DNA from: Mycoplasmataceae bacterium
GTDB taxonomy: Bacteria > Bacillota_I > Bacilli_A > Mycoplasmatales > Mycoplasmoidaceae
DNA length: 46,637 nt
NCBI GenBank assembly: GCA_031275175.1
Contig: JAISPD010000011.1
Span: 1 to 46,637, forward strand
Reading direction: 5' to 3'
This document shows positions 32,466-45,442 of this stretch, piece after piece. Position 1 is the first letter of the stretch. Each line of letters opens with the position of its first letter. The position numbers were made by a program, and so were the translations under genes. The notes beneath the pieces are model-generated. The model was not told where the DNA came from and ran no database searches. It saw only the letters and a list, made by a program, of their open reading frames with translations.

Positions 32466-32556
32466 TGGTTTTGTATCTCTAACTACATGTTAACTTCAGA
32501 CTTTGCTTAAAAATCAAATGATAGAACTAGAATTAAATTCTTTTACACAAAATAAT

Positions 32557-34539
32557 CTATTGTTTATTTTTAAGAAATTCCGTTATTTTTTCTGAAATTT
32601 CTTTTTGATTTAATAAATTATCTAAGACAATTTTATTCTTAAAATTAATTGAAGTAGCAAGATCTTTCCCAACGATAATAGCATCAACACTATTATCATT
32701 AGGGTCAAATGAATTAAGATTGGTGTGTGTGACATCGGCATTTATGTTAAGAAAGTTGAGTGTTTTTTTCACATTTAATTCTACAATCATGGAACTACCC
32801 AATCCTTGCCCGCATACCGCAACAAATTTATATTTTTTTGTATTAACTGTTCCAGTTAATACATTTATCGGGGTATTTTGTTTTATTTCTTGTTGTTCGC
32901 CGCTTAATATTTTTTCATATTTTTCATTAATTAAATCTCGCTTTTTATATAAATCATCCTTGACCGTTTTATCTTTAGTTTGCTTTATAGTTTGTTTATT
33001 TGCTTTGAGTTCAATCCGACGTTGATTCAATTGTTGTTTTAGTAATTTATATTGATTTTTAGTTACTTCTTTTGTTTTAAGATAATTCGTTCTGAACGAA
33101 CTATCTTTTTTTCACTTAATGGCGAATTTAATTAAAGATACAAACGGGATTAAAACTCATAAAGTAATAATTAAAACATATACACTTCATTTGCCAATAT
33201 ATGTCAACATTAATCCAGGAGCAACCCCAACGATAAAATCAGCGTCTCCTCAAATAACATTACCTGCTCATTGATGATATCCTAAACCAACAAAAATATA
33301 GGGAACCAAAGTAATTATTATTCCGTTTACGAACGCCCCCAATATTGCTCCTAAAATACCACCTTTAACATTACCAAATACACCAGCTGTTGCTCCAGTA
33401 AAAAAATGAGGAATAATACTGGGTAAGATGATGGCTGATCATGTTAATGTCGGTGATAAAGTACTAGACACCGCAACGTTAATACCTAACATCATAAAAC
33501 CCGCAGCCATTGAACTTAAAAAACCTATAGTAACTGCATTAGGTGCAAAAGTAAAGGTAATTGGACAATCAACTGAAGGTGTTGATCCTGGGATTAGTCT
33601 TTCACTAATTCCTTTAAATGCAGGCATTAGTTCACTCAAAAATGTTCTAACACCAATTAATATCACTTCAACACCTGCAGCAAATGTAAATGCTTGTAGG
33701 ATTCCTTGAACTATGGGCGAATCAGTGTCCGCTAATATTCCCGCGTTAACCATAGCATCAAAACCTCTAACACCTCAACATGTAAAATAAATAACCATAA
33801 ATAAAATTAACATCGTTAAACTTATAGAAACATTAGTGTTTCTTAAAAAATTTAATCCTTTAGGAAATCTTATAGATTCAGTCGATCTAACATTACCTCT
33901 TTTAATTTTATTAACTAACTCACCAACAAATCCTGCAGTAACATAACCAATACTGCCAGTGTGTGCAATAGCTAAATTTTGACCGTTAGTGATGATGTTC
34001 ATGTGCCTTTTGGTTAAATATGGTGAAACTGTTAACCAAATTGAAACTAACAATGAACCTAAAATAATGATTTCTCACATCTGAGGTTCGTTATTAAATC
34101 CAGTAATTTGAAACACTGACGCTATCATAACTGAAAAATATCAAGCAGAATGACCAGTCAAATATACATATTTTAAATTTGATATTTTCACTAATAACAA
34201 ATTCAAAATCATCCCCACAATTAAAATAATTGAACCAGTTGTGGCAATCCAAGCTAATGATCCATTAGATAACAATAATCCAGGAATATTATCATTACTT
34301 GCTATTCAACCTGAACGATTGAACAACAATTCAAAAGTAGTTGAGAATTTACCGATTGCTCCAGCAACCAAAGTAGCTCCACCTGCAATAATTAGAAATC
34401 CAATTATGGTTTTCACAACCGATGTGATGGTTTTCGCCACAGATTTATGTTGAATGATACAACCAACTAAACAAAATATACCAATTAGGATTGCGGGTGT
34501 TCCAAAAAAACCCGTTAAAAAATTAATAAACTGTTGCAT
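32557..34539 (-). CDS. PTS EIICB, ascorbate (Ula) family
   Basis: 660 residues. Residues 1 to about 460 are a UlaA-type membrane domain with about ten helices (MQQFINFLTGFFGTPAILIG, HMNIITNGQNLAIAHTGSIG, GATAGVFGNVKGGILGA). A charged coiled linker of about 80 residues (Lys/Glu/Gln-rich) leads to a UlaB-like EIIB domain with phosphorylation Cys about 576 in VAVCGQGLGSSMIVELN. UlaA-family systems transport ascorbate or related pentitols such as arabitol and xylitol; the substrate here cannot be read from the sequence. Its ATG overlaps the EIIA stop (TAATG). xylA follows 134 bp downstream. Confidence 0.88.
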
Positions 34540-34967
34540 TATTTATACCTTTCATACAATGAATTAAATTCATTGTATGTTTTGACATTATCTAATGCTT
34601 TTAGAAAATCGGGATTACCAAACGCATTAGCGAATTCTTGTAAAAGTTCCATGTGATTTTTACCATCTACTGCTGTTAAAACTGCTACATATTTAACTGG
34701 CTTATCTCCAAAATTAACCAAATTTTCTAAAATATTTATAGACAGACTCGTTTGTTTTATTATGGGACCCGGGGATATATGTACCAATGCAACAAATGGA
34801 GCAATAATATAGTAGAAACCTAATCTATTAGTTTCTTTTATAACTATTTTGGGATATTCAACTGATACAATGTTTAATTTTATAAGTTTTTCGCTTACAT
34901 AATTCACAACATCTTCTCATTTATCATATTTACTCGTTATGTATTCAAATAATTCTTTTGATATCAT
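34539..34967 (-). CDS. PTS EIIA, UlaC/mannitol-fructose type
   Basis: 142 residues. The phosphate-accepting His is at about residue 63 in FVALVHISPGP, matching the A-L-P-H-A-R-P pattern of UlaC-like EIIA. Other matches: LGFYYIIAPFV and KPVKYVAVLTAVDGKNHMELLQE. It passes phosphate to the EIIB domain of the next gene, to which it is translationally coupled. The TATAAT box 6 nt before the ATG implies a leaderless transcript and marks this as the first gene of the sugar operon. Confidence 0.88.
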
Positions 34968-34973
34968 GCGATG

Positions 34974-34979
34974 ATTATA
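34974..34979 (-). promoter_or_regulatory. -10 box of the PTS-xyl operon
   Basis: Perfect TATAAT on the - strand, 6 nt before the EIIA ATG. It is divergent from pgk; a plus-strand TATACT at about 35040 may serve pgk. Confidence 0.6.
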
Positions 34980-35103
34980 AAATACCTACAAGTTATTAAC
35001 ACAAATTAAATAATCACTTATTTTTACATTTTTATTGGTTATACTTCAAGTAGGTCATTAGCACTTACGCATAATAAATAAAATTCATTTGAAGGAATAA
35101 AAT

Positions 35104-36339
35104 ATGCAAAATATTCTTAATAAAAAAACATTAAATGACATTGATTGTGAAAACGCTCGAGTATTAGTACGCGTAGATTTCAATGTTCCCATTAAAGATG
35201 GCGTAGTAACTGATCGTAAACGTATTGAGGCTGCATTACCAACAATTCAATATTTATTAGATAAAAAATGTAAGATTATCCTCTTGAGTCATTTATCTAG
35301 AATTAAATCACTTGATGATATTCAATCTGGCAAAAAATCATTATTACCAGCAGCATCGGTATTACAAGAATTATTACCAGATGTTCCGATAGAATTCTTA
35401 AATGTGAACCGAGGACCTCTATTAATTAACGCTGTGGAACAACTCAATTCAGGACAAATTTTGCTCATAGAAAACACACGTTATTGCGACATTGATGTCA
35501 ATGGTAAAATTGTAAAATTGGAATCTAAATGTGATGATGAACTAAGTAGAGAATGAGCATCATTAGCTAGTATTTTTGTAAACGATGCTTTTGGCACGGC
35601 TCACCGTAAACATGCATCTAATGTCGGTATTACTAAATACATTCCGATTTCTTGCATCGGATTTTTGATTCAAAAAGAAATTCAAAATTTATCAAAAATT
35701 GCATACAACCCAAGTAAACCAGTAATCGCTATTTTAGGTGGAGCTAAAGTCAGTGATAAATTAAAAATCATTAATAATCTATTAAATATTGCAGATAAAG
35801 TACTTATTTGTGGTGGGATGGCATACACATTTTTAAAAGTTCAAGGAATAGATATCGGTAATTCATTGTTAGAAGAAGAAATGTTAACGGAAGCAAAAAA
35901 TATTTTAAATAAAGGTAAAAATAAAATATTATTGTCACAAGATTTTCGTTGCGCCACAACATTTGCAGATGCACATCCAATTGAACGTACTGTAAGCGAA
36001 GGTTTAAATGGTTTAATGGGTTTAGATATTGGTAACAAAACTATTGAAACTTTTACTAATGAATTAAAACAGGCAAAAACAATTTTTTGAAACGGCCCTG
36101 CTGGTGTTTTTGAATTTAAAAATTTTCAAAACGGTACCAAAGCTATTTGTGAAGTATTAAAAACATTAACTCAACAAGGAGTATTCACTTTAATCGGTGG
36201 TGGAGATTCAGCTGCCGCTGCCACAGCTTTAGGATTTAAAGAAACTGATTTTAGTTTCGTTTCTACAGGTGGAGGTGCCACCTTAGAATTTATTGAAGGT
36301 TCACCACTTCCTGGTATTGAAGCCATCCAAGTAAAATAA
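35104..36339 (+). CDS. pgk: Phosphoglycerate kinase
   Basis: 411 residues. It makes ATP from 1,3-bisphosphoglycerate in glycolysis. Seen: [26 protein letters not shown] (the mollicute form of S-H-x-x-R-P), [31 protein letters not shown], and near the end [12 protein letters not shown] and [10 protein letters not shown], then [12 protein letters not shown] good AAGGA ribosome binding site lies before the ATG. Followed after 25 bp by a PTS gene. Confidence 0.97.
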
Positions 36340-36364
36340 ATTAAATTAGGTTTTACAGTCTATT

Positions 36365-38263
36365 ATGTCAAAAGTCTATTTTGGTGAAGTTAATCAACAT
36401 ATAACCAAACCTAAGGGAAATGTTAGGGAAGCAATTGCCAAATTATCTCGTGGTTTAATGCTTCCGATAGCCATGCTCCCTATTGCTGGGCTATTTTTAG
36501 GTATTGGAGCAACTATTATCAATCTAACCAGTTCACATTCTTCAGCACTATACATATTTGGCAATATATTAAATACTACTGGTAGTGCAATATTTTCAGC
36601 ACTGCCATGTTTGTTTGCAATTGCGATTGCAATTTCATTTACCAAAGATTCAGGTACAGCAGGATTATCAGCTTTTGTCGGTTGATTAATATTTAATGGT
36701 ATTCAATTATCTTTAATCATTCGTGTAGGAAATCCAGATGCTGAAAAAATTACTTCCGCAGATGGATATCATTTTTTATGGTATTCCTATATGGGCGAAA
36801 GTGGTCTTGCTCAATTTAATAGTATTTTCATTTCTAATGTAGGAATCATGTCGCTCTCCACTAGTGTCTTTGGCGGAATTATGGTTGGATTTTTAGTAGC
36901 ATATCTATATAACAAATTTAAGAGTATTCAATTGCCATCAATCATTGGTTTTTTTAGTGGCGTTCGTTTTATTCCAATTGTAACTTTTACCGCTAGCCTC
37001 GTTTTAGGGATGTTTATTTCCATGGTTTGACCAATAATTGGATTAGGGTTGTACATGTTTGGAAATGAACTTAGTGTTGCTCCGATTGGTATTCAAAGTT
37101 TCTTTTTTGGATTAATTGAAAGATCTTTGGTTCCTTTTGGATTGCATCATGCTTTCTATGCACCATTATGGTATACATCAGCAGGTGGATCATTTGATTT
37201 ATCTTCCCATGTATTTGTTTCGGGGGTAGATACAGGAATAACTTGAAAAAACGCCATTTGACAAACATCACCACCAGACACATTACCACCAACTGCAGGA
37301 GATCAAAACTTATGAATGTTTATTGCTGACTATCTGTGTAAATCATACCATTTTTTAGGAACCGATGGGCACCAATATGATTTTGTCATCACTTTAAGTA
37401 ATTGAAATAAATTTTATAACCCATCTCTTGATGCAGGTAATCCGGGACAATATCTTCAAGGAAAATATCCTTTCATGGTATTTGGCTTACCAGCTGCAGC
37501 AGTGGCAATGATTATGGTAGTTCCTAAGGGTAGCGAAAATCGCAAGCAAGCGTTTTCCATTATCGGCTCAGCTGCTTTAACTTCATTTTTGACAGGAATT
37601 ACTGAACCATTAGAATTTACTTTTCTATTTTTGGCACCTTGATTGTTTTGAGGCATTCATGCTCCAATTGCTGGAATTTCTTTTTGATTGACAAATTTAT
37701 TAGGGGCACATGTAGGCGTAACTTTTTCTGGCGGAAGTTTAGATTTTATAATTTATGGGATTCTGCCTGATGCTGAAGGACATGCTACTAATTGTTTTTG
37801 AATAGTAATTGTTGGATTAGTTCTGATGCCCACATATTTCTTTTTATTTAGAACATTAATTTTGAAATTTGATATCAAAACACCAGGAAGAGGTGTTGCA
37901 GTAAAAATGTTTACTAAATCAGATTTCAGGGAAAAGCGGACTGGAAATTTATCAACAACAATTCAAACAGCAACCGACATAAACATTAAGGCAATTAAGC
38001 AACATCATGGTAAATATGAAGAATTAGCCAAACATGTAATTGATGCCTATGGTGGTGCAAGCAATATTAAAAACGTTGATGCATGTATTACCAAATTAAG
38101 AGTGCAAGTAGTAGATCCAAATAATGTTGATAAAGATAAACTTATGCAACTAGGCGCACGAGGCATCATTAAACCATCGCCACAATCTGTTTATGCTGTT
38201 TTTGGTAATGAGGCTGACATCATTAAAAATAAAATGAACGAAATTTTATTTCCAGGAGAATAA
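36365..38263 (+). CDS. ptsG: PTS EIICB, glucose/glucosamine family
   Basis: 632 residues, one frame with TGA as Trp. Residues about 20-510 are the EIIC membrane domain ([46 protein letters not shown]). Residues about 550-632 are EIIB with the phosphorylated Cys about 574 in [10 protein letters not shown] and the end [12 protein letters not shown]. No EIIA domain is fused, so a separate EIIA (Crr-like) and HPr must exist elsewhere. Its position after pgk fits glucose uptake feeding glycolysis. The exact sugar (glucose, maltose or N-acetylglucosamine) is not certain. Confidence 0.9.
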
Positions 38264-38267
38264 ATAA

Positions 38268-38708
38268 ATGAAAATAATTGCAAAAATTAAATTTTTTTTA
38301 AAACAACAACTCTTTCTTCTAATTTGTTTTTTATGTAGCATCCCTTTATTAAGCTTGGGTATATATTCCATTGTTATTTATCAACCATCGTCACGTTGAC
38401 AAATTGAAAATATTTCTTGAATTAGACCTATAGGTTTAATATTTTTTATTATTATCGTAGAGTTTATTATTGTTGTTATACCTACACTCATGATTAGATT
38501 AAAAAATAAAAATAATAATACTATAGATATATTTAATAAGCGAAATTTAAAAAAAGAATATGTTTTCAATTTAACTAGTTTTAAAATTGCTTTATCGCAA
38601 GCTAAAGTTAATAAGAATTACTCGGAAATCAAAAATTTACGCAAACAATTCCACCAATACAAAGATGAATATCATCGCAAATTAAAGGCATTTAGAATTC
38701 AAAAATAA
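38268..38708 (+). CDS. Small two-helix membrane protein, unknown
   Basis: 146 residues, 4 nt after the PTS gene and behind an AGGAG-type site (CCAGGAGAATAAATAAATG). Basic start, membrane helix at about 14-39 (LFLLICFLCSIPLLSLGIYS), second at about 56-77 (IGLIFFIIIVEFIIVVIP), then a Lys/Asn-rich cytosolic tail with IKNLRKQFHQYKDEYHRKLK. No family recognised. Probably in the pgk-ptsG transcript. Confidence 0.7.
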
Positions 38709-38914
38709 ACATCTCCCATATTGCTATTAAAACTTTATTCATTCCACTACATTTTTGTTCATATTAATCAATTGTTAACTTATTTCTGACTTAGATTAAA
38801 AAAAGTTTTATTCTCTTAATGGAATAATGTTTTGTTTTATTTGTTTTCATTTATTTTCAAAATTTTATTCATTCAATTAAGTACACACACGAAAATTAAA
38901 ATTAAGGAAAAAAT
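38709..38914 (+). other. 206-bp AT-rich leader space before the surface-protein genes
   Basis: This gap carries no open frame. It is very T-rich (TTTTGTTTTATTTGTTTTCA-like stretches near 38830-38870) and ends with a clear ribosome binding site, TTAAGGAAAAAAT, before the ATG at 38915. A GGAATAATG at about 38820 is a possible -10. No repeat tract or clear operator is seen. Confidence 0.4.
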
Positions 38915-41212
38915 ATGAAAAAAATAAAATTTGTTAGACACACATTAATTGCACTCATGGGGTTAACACCATTTGCTATCATCCCTGCAATAACAACTAG
39001 TTGTACCCCTACAGAAATAGGCAATTTCGATTTATCAAAAATTTTGGATAGTGAAATTCCTACAGAACACATTCAAATTTTTGCTGTTGATCCTACACAT
39101 GTTACCATCAATGAAGAACAGGCAATTGAAGTTGATCACACATTACGTAGCGATATTCAAGCATTAATTGCCAAACACCTCCCTAATGTGACACCTAAAG
39201 ATTACACCATTAATTCTTTGCCTGTTCCAAGTGAAGATATGACAAAAGAAGTGCCGATTGAAATGTCAATTATCGCTACGAGAACCGGAGCATTGAGCGG
39301 AGCAAAATATTTCACAGTATATGTGAAAGCAGATAATACAGCACGTTTCAATATCGGTGCTTGTCAAGGGGATATTCCTCAACAAACTGTTTATGTTACA
39401 TATAAAAAAGATCCATCTAAAGTTCCTAGTAGTGTCATAAAAAATGTCATTGACCATCATAATGGAATTAAAAATTTAATTATTGATTCCATTAGTAAAA
39501 TATCTGGCAAAAAAACTATTACTGATAAAGATTTCACATTTAGTGTACAAGTACCAGATATTGGCGATTACACTAAACATCCAGTTTATCCAATTGAAGT
39601 AACAGCCATTGACAAAAATCCATCTGGTCTAACAGGTAATTTTACAATTGATTGTATCATAGCAATTTATGCTGAAGATGCCAAGGATTTATCTTCTTAT
39701 GAAATAAATCCTACAGATTTTATAATGCATTCTTTAACACCACATACTGTCACTGGTGCAGATTTTGATAGTTTCATAAATTACTATAAAACTCTTGCCT
39801 ATGAATCAATTTCAGAAAAATCTGGAATCAGCATTGAAGACCTTAAAAAGGATAACTTGCAATTTTCTGATGGGCACATAGATGGCGGTAATTATTCTAG
39901 TCCTTTGAAGGTAATAATTAATGTAAAAGCTTGAGCTTTTTCAGAATATTTTGTCAATGGCTTTTCTTTTATTGTTAATTTATCTTGTGACTATACCACA
40001 GTATCGATCAATAACATTCAATTAAAATATCCCAATGATATTATCATCAACAATCCAAGCCCTAATGATCCATTATCTGACGCCCAGGCTGATACCATTA
40101 ATCATAACTCCGCTTTATTAGATGCCATTACCAATGTCATTAAACCAATTTCTCCTGATATATATCACGCAGACTTTGATGTTAAAAATAATGCAGCAGG
40201 AAAAACCGCAAATACCGGTATTGATGTAACCATTACAGTTGAAGCTAAAAAAGATCAAACAAAAATTTCAGGTAGTTTTTCCTTTAACGCTAAGGTAAAA
40301 TCTTTAGATGAAAGAAAAAACATTGAAAATGCCAATATCGGTACTAATAATCCAGTTACCATTTATACTTTTAATCCTGCAATTTTAACGCAAACAGATG
40401 TTGAATCTAAATTATTTACCGATAAAACATTGCATGACAAAATTTTAAACGAAATGCAGAAAATTGATAGCCGTATTACTGTTAATGACTATACACTATC
40501 CACTGATACTCATTTCCCTGCTTCTTATAGTGCACCAATTTCCACAAATATTACCATTACAGCTAAACCTGATAGTAAATATATCGTTGGTACAGTTACA
40601 ACTGCAAATGCTGTTACTCTAACAATTGAACAAAATACTGGAAATAAGAAAGTTACCATGTCATGTGTCGCCACTCCAGAAAACACCGTTCCTTGGCCAG
40701 TTTCAAATAACGAATGAGCTTGTCATGGATTGAGACTTGAACACGGATTAGAAATAACTAGTTTTAATTTCACTATTTCATTAAATACAGATACATTAAA
40801 TAAAATTGAGTGAGATGCTACGCAAATTAGTCATGATAACATTCATACTTTAGCCTTAAACGGTAAAATAACTGGAGTCTTTAATTTAGGTGGCACTAGT
40901 TATCATCGATTACACGGTCCAATGATTAGTAATAAAAATGTTAATATTTCTGGAGGTGATTGAGATATTGCTAAAAATGAAGGGCCAACAAATACTATTA
41001 CTTATGCGGCGGCACATCATAAAGAAACATATGATATCAAAAATTTTACTCCGTCATTTTTCCTAAAATACATTGATTCCAATCATTTTGAAATTGTACA
41101 AAAAAATGGTGTGAATCCAGAATGACGAATGGATATCCACGATAATGTGAAAACTAAAATCAATAATATCAAAACCATAGATAACTATCTTTATGCGTTC
41201 ACTCCACTTTAA
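38915..41212 (+). CDS. Large multidomain surface lipoprotein
   Basis: 765 residues. The signal peptide MKKIKFVRHTLIALMGLTPF leads to lipobox TTSC (Cys about 30), so it is lipid-anchored outside. Behind it, about five divergent domains of about 95-105 residues each follow one pattern: a short strand with Val/Ile and Pro, an amphipathic helix (IQALIAKHLP, VIKNVIDHHNGIKNLIID, ILNEMQKID), a segment I-T-x-x-D-Y/F, then two strands ending V-T-I-T/V. This repeated layout resembles the domain repeats of other mycoplasma lipoproteins. The last 160 residues (EWACHGLRLEHGLEITSF, GGTSYHRLHGPMIS) form a different domain. The gene overlaps the next one by 20 bp. Function unknown; adhesion is a reasonable guess only. 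Confidence 0.8.
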
Positions 41213-42389
41213 GAAAAAAATAAATATTCTTTTTCCACTCTTCGGGCTATGTACTATTGGATCGTTGTCCACATTAAGTTTTGCTTGTGCACAGACTAAT
41301 AGTAACGAAGAAATTGAATTCAAATCTCAATCATGAATCAGCTACAGAATAAATGAAGTCGCATCTGTTCTAATTACTGCTAAACACAAAATTCAATTAA
41401 ATCAAACTAAGATTTGGATAACTGTAAATGAAAGTGCTTTTGAAAATGCCTTAGAATTAAATTCTTTCACACAACACACACAAAATTCAATTGGTTTTAA
41501 AATAAAAGTTATTAATGATGATGCAACTATGAAAAATAATTTTGTTGATTTTATCATAAATGTGCAAATTAATGCATCACCAATTTTTCAAGAAAAAATG
41601 TATCTAACCCAACAACCTAAATTGAAAATTCAAAAGAAATCTGGGAACGATGGTCCATTAGACAAAGGTAAATCTGTTACCTATGGTGCTAGTATCACTT
41701 ATCCATGAGGTGGATATTTAGCTTGAAATTGAGATTTATCACTCCAACCAGCGTGAGTTAATTTATTTCCTAATTATTTTGATAAAACAATCACCATCAG
41801 CAATAACAACACAGATCTTTTGGACTTTTCCGATTTTGTTTTAAATTTAAGTGCTAAATATGCTAGTGCAACAGACAATGTTGAAATAAGTCTAATAAAC
41901 AACAATGGTTTTAATAAAATTCCCTTCTCATACATTAATATTGATAAAGATGGTAAAGTCATAGATTTCAATAGTGCTGCTGCGTCACTAACCACTTACA
42001 ATTTATTAGCCATTCCCAAAAATGTCACATCAATTAATGCTAGTATTTTTGAAAAAAAATTAAATGATTGCAGTGATGTTAGTGTTATTTTTAATTCAAA
42101 TTCGTTATGTGAAGTAATTGATGCTTCAGCTTTTGCTGGTAATACACATGTCAAAAAAGTTACCTTCGCCAATCATTTAAAAGAAATTCATCAAAATGCT
42201 TTTGCTGATTGTTCAGAACTATCAGAACTACATTTTAAAACATTGAATCCGCCACAATTTGCAACCACACCTTTTTTAAATTGTTCAAGTATTAAAAAAG
42301 TTTATATCCCTGTTGGAACTAAGGATGCTTATTTACCTTTTAAACAGATTTTTAATATTCAAAATGATGGCGACATTGTTGAAGAGTAA
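41193..42389 (+). CDS. Lipoprotein with short BspA-like LRR tail
   Basis: 398 residues, start inside the 3' end of the preceding gene (20-bp overlap, different frame). Signal peptide with lipobox LSFAC (Cys about 31). The first 200 residues are non-repetitive; the middle contains YPWGGYLAWNWDLSLQP. The last 120 residues hold a small LRR set of BspA type: EVIDASAFAGNTHVKKVTF, EIHQNAFADCSELSELHF, then KKVYIPVGTKDAYLPF, the usual capping strand of such proteins. Four nt separate it from the next gene. Probably a surface protein working with its neighbours. Confidence 0.78.
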
Positions 42390-42393
42390 AATT

Positions 42394-43920
42394 ATGTTAG
42401 CTCGTGCAAAACAAATTTTCATTTTATTTATAAGTGTAATTTTTTCTTGTTTAGTTTTCACTGCCAAAAATAATACCAATCAAATTAATCAACATTTGTC
42501 AAGTTTGCATTCAACAACTATAGAAAAAACTTTTAGTTTTGACCAAACGCAATTAAAAAATTGAAATATAACCAATGGTACAATTAATTTCTTGATAACT
42601 AAAGAACCTACCAACGATAGCTTTGGAGAAGTTACTTTAAATTCTATAAATGATGCTTTTAGTTTTGTTGCTAAAGATTTGGTTATCCCAGATTATGTAA
42701 TTTATCAAGGTGAAAATTATTTAATCACTAATATGGCTAATTTTATTTTTGCTGATTGCAAGAGTATTAATGGTAGTCTATCATTAGGGCAAAATCTCAC
42801 ACACATTTCTAAAGGAGCATTTGGTGGCACAAATATAAGTGGTGTAATAACCATCCCACCTAATGTCAAATCCATCGACTCTTTAGCGTTTAATGCATTA
42901 AATATGGTAGCAGAATATCATCTAACACCAATAAACCCAATAGAATTTCCTAAATCATCATTTTTACCATTCGGTACAAAATTTTCCGACATATATGTAC
43001 CTAAAAAATTAGTAGACATTTATAAGCAAAACATTAATTTAATGGACTACGCCATTTTACCATTTACTGAAATTGAATCTAACAATTTTTTTATTACCCG
43101 TGACCAAAAACTTGAAAACGGTATTGTTTACATCAATTCTTCAACAAAATCTACTGATCTCAAAAACATTTATCATTTTAAAAATAATGGTAAAAATAAT
43201 CTTGCCCTTAACATTCAATGCATACCACAAAATGCATCTAAATTACAAACCCGTTGACTTTCTATTACTCAAGCTAATAATGATGGTATCATTGATTTTA
43301 ATGTTAATCCATATTACTATACTTTATACCCTGAGACATATGTTTTTATTATTAAATTTTCTTTGATTGATAATCCACATGTTTATATCACGGATGCTAT
43401 TACTTTTTCATTTTTAGATCAAGAAATTCAAAAACAAATTTTACCATACAAAATAAATGTATATGTGGATGATTCACAATGAAAATCTACTAAACAAAAC
43501 CAAATGCAATTAAATATATTAAAAAATGAACCTACAATTATCCATTTCACAGCAATTGCTACGCAATTCGGTGAACTAAATTGGCCTGCACAAAATAATT
43601 TTTTAGATTTTAAAATCGATAGTAAATTAATTTCTAAAATTACCATTAATAATGACATTAGATGTTGAATCATAGATAATTCTGTTAAAAATGGTAGTTA
43701 TAATAATTCATTATTAATTAAGTGAAATAACCAATTAACTGAGCAATATTTATTTACAATTAAAGTTACACATATAAGTAATGCTATCCCTTGAAATATT
43801 ATCATTCCCGCAATCATTGCCCCAGCTTTTTTAATTTTGACATTGACTCTTACTTTTTTATTTTTTAGAAAAAATAAATATCACCTGGTTAAAAAAGAAA
43901 TCAAACATATCACAAAATAA
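42394..43920 (+). CDS. Surface protein with LRR region and C-terminal membrane anchor
   Basis: 508 residues. An N-terminal hydrophobic segment (IFILFISVIFSCLVF, about 8-22) is a signal or anchor and has a Cys in FSCL. A BspA-like region (FADCKSINGSLSLGQNLTHI, SKGAFGGTNISGVITIPPNV, DIYVPKKLVDIYKQN) spans about 110-215. A beta-rich part follows. Residues about 465-488 form a membrane helix (IIIPAIIAPAFLILTLTLTF), ending in a basic tail KNKYHLVKKEIKH, so the C terminus is in the cytoplasm. Six or more TGA codons read as Trp. It closes the three-gene surface set; gltX starts 16 nt later. Confidence 0.78.
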
Positions 43921-43927
43921 TCAATAA

Positions 43928-45388
<1,461 letters not shown>

Positions 45389-45391
45389 AAA

Positions 45392-45408
45392 TAAATCAAA
45401 GTGATTTA
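45392..45408. terminator. Weak hairpin between converging genes
   Basis: TAAATCA and TGATTTA pair perfectly over 7 bp with a 3-nt loop, 4 nt after the gltX stop. There is no T-run, so this is a poor terminator; it is the only candidate in this 54-bp gap. Confidence 0.25.
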
Positions 45409-45442
45409 AATGTTTCCATCCACCATTAAATGAATTAACAAC

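Noticed and set aside
33428-33709. A + strand ORF opposite the PTS EIICB gene
   Set aside because: The opposite strand encodes a conserved UlaA-type membrane domain here; the + strand frame is its shadow.
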